Below are positions 16,131 through 18,059 of a stretch of 18,059 bases of DNA, piece after piece. The stretch is from Acidobacteriota bacterium. GTDB taxonomy: Bacteria; Acidobacteriota; Terriglobia; UBA7540. The notes under the pieces were generated by a model that saw nothing but the letters and a program-made list of their open reading frames with translations, had not been told where the DNA came from and made no database searches. Made by a program: the position numbers and the translations under genes. Every line of letters begins with the position of its first letter. Position 1 is the stretch's first letter. Where the stretch lies: positions 1 to 18,059 of the forward strand of contig JAJYJL010000027.1 of assembly GCA_021789565.1 (NCBI GenBank), given 5' to 3'.

Positions 16131-16224
16131 GTCATTCTGAGGCCGGCTTTTGGCCGAAGAATCTGCTTCTCCTTTTTGGCCTGGAACAGCAGATTCCTCG
16201 TCGCCTCTGGCTCCTCGGAATGAC
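16131..16224. repeat. Palindromic element 5 (short-loop type)
   Basis: Short centre as in elements 1 and 2 (CTCCTTTTTGGCCTGGAAC) combined with the long right arm of element 3 (TCGCCTCTGGCTCCTCGGA). Confidence 0.88.
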
Positions 16225-16278
16225 GGGAGCTACGGTGTCGCCACGTTCGTCATCCTGCGGAGCCCCGCCACCACGTCT

Positions 16279-16387
16279 GTCATTCTGAGGCCGGTTTTTG
16301 GCCGAAGAATCTGCTTTTGACTCTAGGCTCATTCCTTAAAGAAACCAGAAGCAGATTCCTCGTCGCCCTTTGGCTCCTCGGAATGAC
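16279..16387. repeat. Palindromic element 6 (long-loop type), end of the array
   Basis: Diverged long centre (TTTTGACTCTAGGCTCATTC, then AAAGAAACCAGA) with the long right arm. The conserved linker does not follow it, so the array ends here. Confidence 0.86.
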
Positions 16388-16490
16388 GGGTAGGGTGTGG
16401 GACCCGGTGAGGGGGCCTCTTTCCCCTACTTCCTACTTCCTCGCTTGCTCCCCCCGTCCCGCCCTGCGCACTTTGCCGCTCTTGTTGAGC

Positions 16491-16536
16491 GTAGCGCCGC
16501 CGTCCCGGCGGCAGGCCAGCGGGACGCTGGCGCCAC
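16491..16536. repeat. Cloverleaf-like REP of a second family
   Basis: Outer arms GTAGCGCC (16491-16498) and GGCGCCAC (16529-16536), with two inner hairpins: GCCGCC-GTCCC-GGCGGC (16496-16512) and CCAGCG-GGA-CGCTGG (16516-16530). The outer and first inner stems share two bases. No gene is seen between 16388 and 16682; this is the only structured part. Confidence 0.6.
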
Positions 16537-16682
16537 GTCGCGGTTCTTGCGGGATGCTGATGGTCAAAAATTGAAGATCGTTTTCGTCGTAGCATCGAGG
16601 CGGTTGTAACATCCGGCCGTTCTTACCCCACTCAGCTTCGCTGATCGTCCCGATCGATCGGAGCCGCACCCGCCTATAAGAG

Positions 16683-16865
16683 TTACTCCCTCCGCAACTC
16701 GATGAATTCCTCAACTAGGTCTATGGGGACCTCAATTGTTCTGTTGCCCTGCCGGCGAAAAAGGTGGTAAGAGCCTTTGACGTCCAGAAACGCAAGTTTC
16801 CTCCGTGGAGATACTTCTACTCGCGCAACCTGTTTCCCGTTTATTGGAATCACCACGCAGGACAC
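16683..16865 (-). CDS. Small hypothetical protein, last gene of the DUF262-like cluster
   Basis: 60 residues from a GTG start at 16865, overlapping the end of the DUF262-like gene by 16 nt in another frame. The frame is open for only 6 codons above the GTG (TAA upstream), so it does not read as a long frameshifted continuation. Content: short strands (SCVVIPINGKQVARVEVS, KLAFLDVKGSYHLFRR) and an acidic helix (PIDLVEEFIELRRE), consistent with a small beta-rich domain. No Shine-Dalgarno is visible; coupling to the preceding gene would be needed. I do not recognise it. It could instead be the out-of-frame remnant of a longer protein. Confidence 0.4.
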   Translation of the reverse strand: MSCVVIPINGKQVARVEVSPRRKLAFLDVKGSYHLFRRQGNRTIEVPIDLVEEFIELRRE

Positions 16866-17197
16866 ATAGTCATTAACAGTGTCTTAACTGTTTGTCTCAG
16901 CCCAGGGGACAACCCCACTGCGGTGCTGTTCGGATTTCTCTCTAGGGTTGAGAAGTACGTTCTGTCTCCGCCATCCGCGATCCAGATGGGTTCCGCGGGT
17001 ATCGCAGGCTCGCTGCCTTGCTCCCACAATGTCGCCATTCCTATAGGTCGAGACTCCAGTATCGAAAGAACCAACTCAATAACGTCGGCGCTTGACCATA
17101 CAAACTCACGCTGAAACTCGGGGACCAACCACTCTCTTTTTTTCAGGCGATCCAACAGGGCGGGTACGGTGATATCGCTAACAGCAAGCTGACTCAT
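16850..17197 (-). CDS. DUF262-like (GmrSD N-terminal / ParB-fold) short protein, possibly truncated
   Basis: 115 residues. The first 75 match the start of DUF262 proteins: an initial helix-strand, LVPEFQREFVWSSADVIEL (the vPxFQRxFVW motif, about 24-42), then LSILESRPIGMATLWEQ. After that the family has DGQQR, a catalytic-type motif; here it reads ADGGDRTYF, so two of its positions are changed. Full DUF262 proteins are several hundred residues and include restriction nucleases such as GmrSD; this one stops at 115. It may be a degenerate fragment or a stand-alone N-terminal domain. The start overlaps the previous gene's stop (ATGA), typical of translational coupling. Confidence 0.62.
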   Translation of the reverse strand: MSQLAVSDITVPALLDRLKKREWLVPEFQREFVWSSADVIELVLSILESRPIGMATLWEQGSEPAIPAEPIWIADGGDRTYFSTLERNPNSTAVGLSPGLRQTVKTLLMTMCPAW

Positions 17198-17472
17198 AGA
17201 AAATCTCCGAGACTTAGTATATGTGGTTGATTGCTTCCCTCAATTTTGCGGCACCAAATGAACGACTTTCGACCAACGAGCTTTCCTGCACAAGGATACA
17301 ACGTCCGCGCCGAGCGAGCCACTTGCGCGGTTCCTTCGAACCAATCAAAATAGGCGCCGCTGAATGCCAATGCGGCTGTCCGCGCTACGAACTCCGGCGG
17401 TGGAAAGTATATCACTGCTCTGCTTGGGCCCCAATCATCGTCCCTTCTGGTATCGGCCCCCTCCACCTGCAT
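17194..17472 (-). CDS. Hypothetical protein, first gene of the DUF262-like cluster
   Basis: 92 residues, not recognised. Visible: an N-terminal acidic/arginine stretch (EGADTRRDDDWGP), a short strand-like AVIYFPPPEFV, aromatic residues (FSGAYFDWFEG), and two cysteines. Start: GGAAGG with about 9 nt to the ATG at 17472, a good site. It ends with TGA sharing bases with the ATG of the DUF262-like gene. The 4-nt overlap and the good Shine-Dalgarno are the main support that it is real. The frame is open for about 29 further codons upstream without a usable start codon, so a truncated longer protein is possible. Confidence 0.45.
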   Translation of the reverse strand: MQVEGADTRRDDDWGPSRAVIYFPPPEFVARTAALAFSGAYFDWFEGTAQVARSARTLYPCAGKLVGRKSFIWCRKIEGSNQPHILSLGDFL

Positions 17473-17588
17473 GTTGAAAACCCTTCCGGGGCCGGCGGAC
17501 CAACAGTGTAGAAGAGCGCGCCCTAGCCAACAGTTTTTGCCTCTGCCGTCGGATGTTTTTCACCAGTGCACTCTAAAAAGGGGTGAAT

Positions 17589-17618
17589 TTAACAAGAGCT
17601 CATGCGAAATGTTAGAAT
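17589..17618 (+). promoter_or_regulatory. Sigma70 promoter of sthA
   Basis: TTAACA (17589-17594, 5/6), an 18-nt spacer and TAGAAT (17613-17618, 5/6). The start would be near 17625, giving a leader of about 54 nt that includes the hairpin at 17631-17648. Confidence 0.6.
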
Positions 17619-17630
17619 TTGGGCTTAACT

Positions 17631-17648
17631 GCCGGGCTGAAGCCCGGC
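17631..17648. repeat. REP-like hairpin in the sthA leader
   Basis: GCCGGGCT-GA-AGCCCGGC, an 8-bp perfect stem, followed by GCTACA. From memory, this sequence type is a common dispersed repeat in several high-G+C phyla. No T-run follows. Confidence 0.6.
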
Positions 17649-17678
17649 GCTACACTTACCGAGAACCAAAGGAGAGAA

Positions 17679-18059
17679 GTGCCGAACTACGAATACGACA
17701 TGCTGGTGATTGGCTCGGGGCCGGCGGGGCACCACGCGGCGATCCAGGCGGCGAAGCTGGGCAAGAAAGTTGCCATCGCGGAACGCAAAAGGGTTGTGGG
17801 CGGCGTTTGCATCAACCTCGGCACCATTCCCAGCAAAACCCTGCGGGAGGCCGTCCTCTACCTTTCTGGCTACCGGGAGCATGATCTCTACGGCGAATCC
17901 TACACGGTGAAGCAGAACATCACCAAGGAAGACCTGCTCTTTCGCACGCAGCACGTGATTGAGCATGAAATTGACGTCTCCCGCTATCAGTTGCAGCGGA
18001 ACCGGGTGGAACTGATCAATGCCGAGGCTTCGTTTGCCGGTCCCCACACGGTGCGCCTG
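17679..18059 (+). CDS. sthA: Soluble pyridine nucleotide transhydrogenase SthA, N-terminal part (3' end outside window)
   Basis: 127 codons before the window ends, with no stop. The enzyme is a cytoplasmic FAD flavoprotein that exchanges hydride between NADPH and NAD+, balancing the two pools. Visible: the FAD-binding Rossmann motif [19 protein letters not shown] (about 8-26), and [18 protein letters not shown], where lipoamide dehydrogenases have GGTCLNVGCIPSK. The second redox cysteine is replaced by Thr, as in SthA, so this is not a disulfide-using dihydrolipoamide dehydrogenase. [17 protein letters not shown] follows, as in SthA. Start: GTG at 17679 with AAAGGAG and a 4-nt spacer; the frame gives [12 protein letters not shown]. 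Confidence 0.93.
   Translation, partial: MPNYEYDMLVIGSGPAGHHAAIQAAKLGKKVAIAERKRVVGGVCINLGTIPSKTLREAVLYLSGYREHDLYGESYTVKQNITKEDLLFRTQHVIEHEIDVSRYQLQRNRVELINAEASFAGPHTVRL

Noticed and set aside
15501..16332. Overlapping ORFs of 65-122 codons in the repeat array
   Set aside because: The translations repeat the same phrases (for example NDGRGG) because the DNA repeats; these are not genes.
15122..16387. Possible CRISPR array
   Set aside because: Repeats are 84-109 nt and internally palindromic, and the spacers between them are nearly identical to each other, the opposite of CRISPR spacers; no cas gene is present.
17679..18059. Dihydrolipoamide dehydrogenase as the identity of the last gene
   Set aside because: The second cysteine of the redox pair is Thr ([10 protein letters not shown]), the SthA pattern.

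Overview
The window looks like a piece of an Acidobacteriota chromosome. The evidence is a 1158-residue Oar-like TonB receptor with an N-terminal carboxypeptidase-regulatory domain, a VWFA-type secreted protein of the kind found in acidobacteria, moderately high G+C, and many dispersed palindromic repeats between ordinary housekeeping genes. This is inferred from gene content; no marker gene was compared.

Layout. 1-926: 3' part of ligA. 1089-3714 (minus strand): a cysteine-free A-type carrier-like protein, a secreted HExxH metallopeptidase and a SAM methyltransferase, the last two separated by only 7 nt. 3781-4340 (plus): the RNase P RNA gene with its own promoter. 4461-6368 (plus): a promoter followed by a DksA/TraR-type zinc-finger protein, a ComF-like phosphoribosyltransferase and an HNH endonuclease. 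6436-10041 (minus): a terminator and the TonB receptor, preceded by a 747-nt non-coding region with a perfect palindrome and three evenly spaced GTGA-N6-TCAC sites. 10789-13398 (minus): a VWFA protein and mutY, apparently one operon with its own promoter. 13592-15076 (plus): a UbiD-family decarboxylase.

15122-16536 is repeat-rich. Six palindromic elements (GTCATTC ... GAATGAC) are present, five of them in a tandem array with conserved linkers. A GIY-YIG endonuclease gene lies between the first element and the array. It is flanked by two half-elements, and its last codons lie inside one of them. 16683-17472 (minus) is a compact, overlapping three-gene cluster of unknown role whose middle gene resembles the N-terminal domain of DUF262 (GmrSD-type) proteins. 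From 17679 the window enters sthA (soluble transhydrogenase), which runs off the end and has its own promoter.

The most unusual points are: (1) the RNase P RNA carries, in a variable arm, an inverted repeat with the same termini as an intergenic repeat 9 kb away; (2) the GIY-YIG gene is embedded in the palindromic repeat array; (3) three GTGA-N6-TCAC sites lie upstream of the TonB receptor, one of them at -41.5 from a plausible promoter; (4) the A-type carrier homologue has no cysteine; (5) the small DUF262-like cluster.
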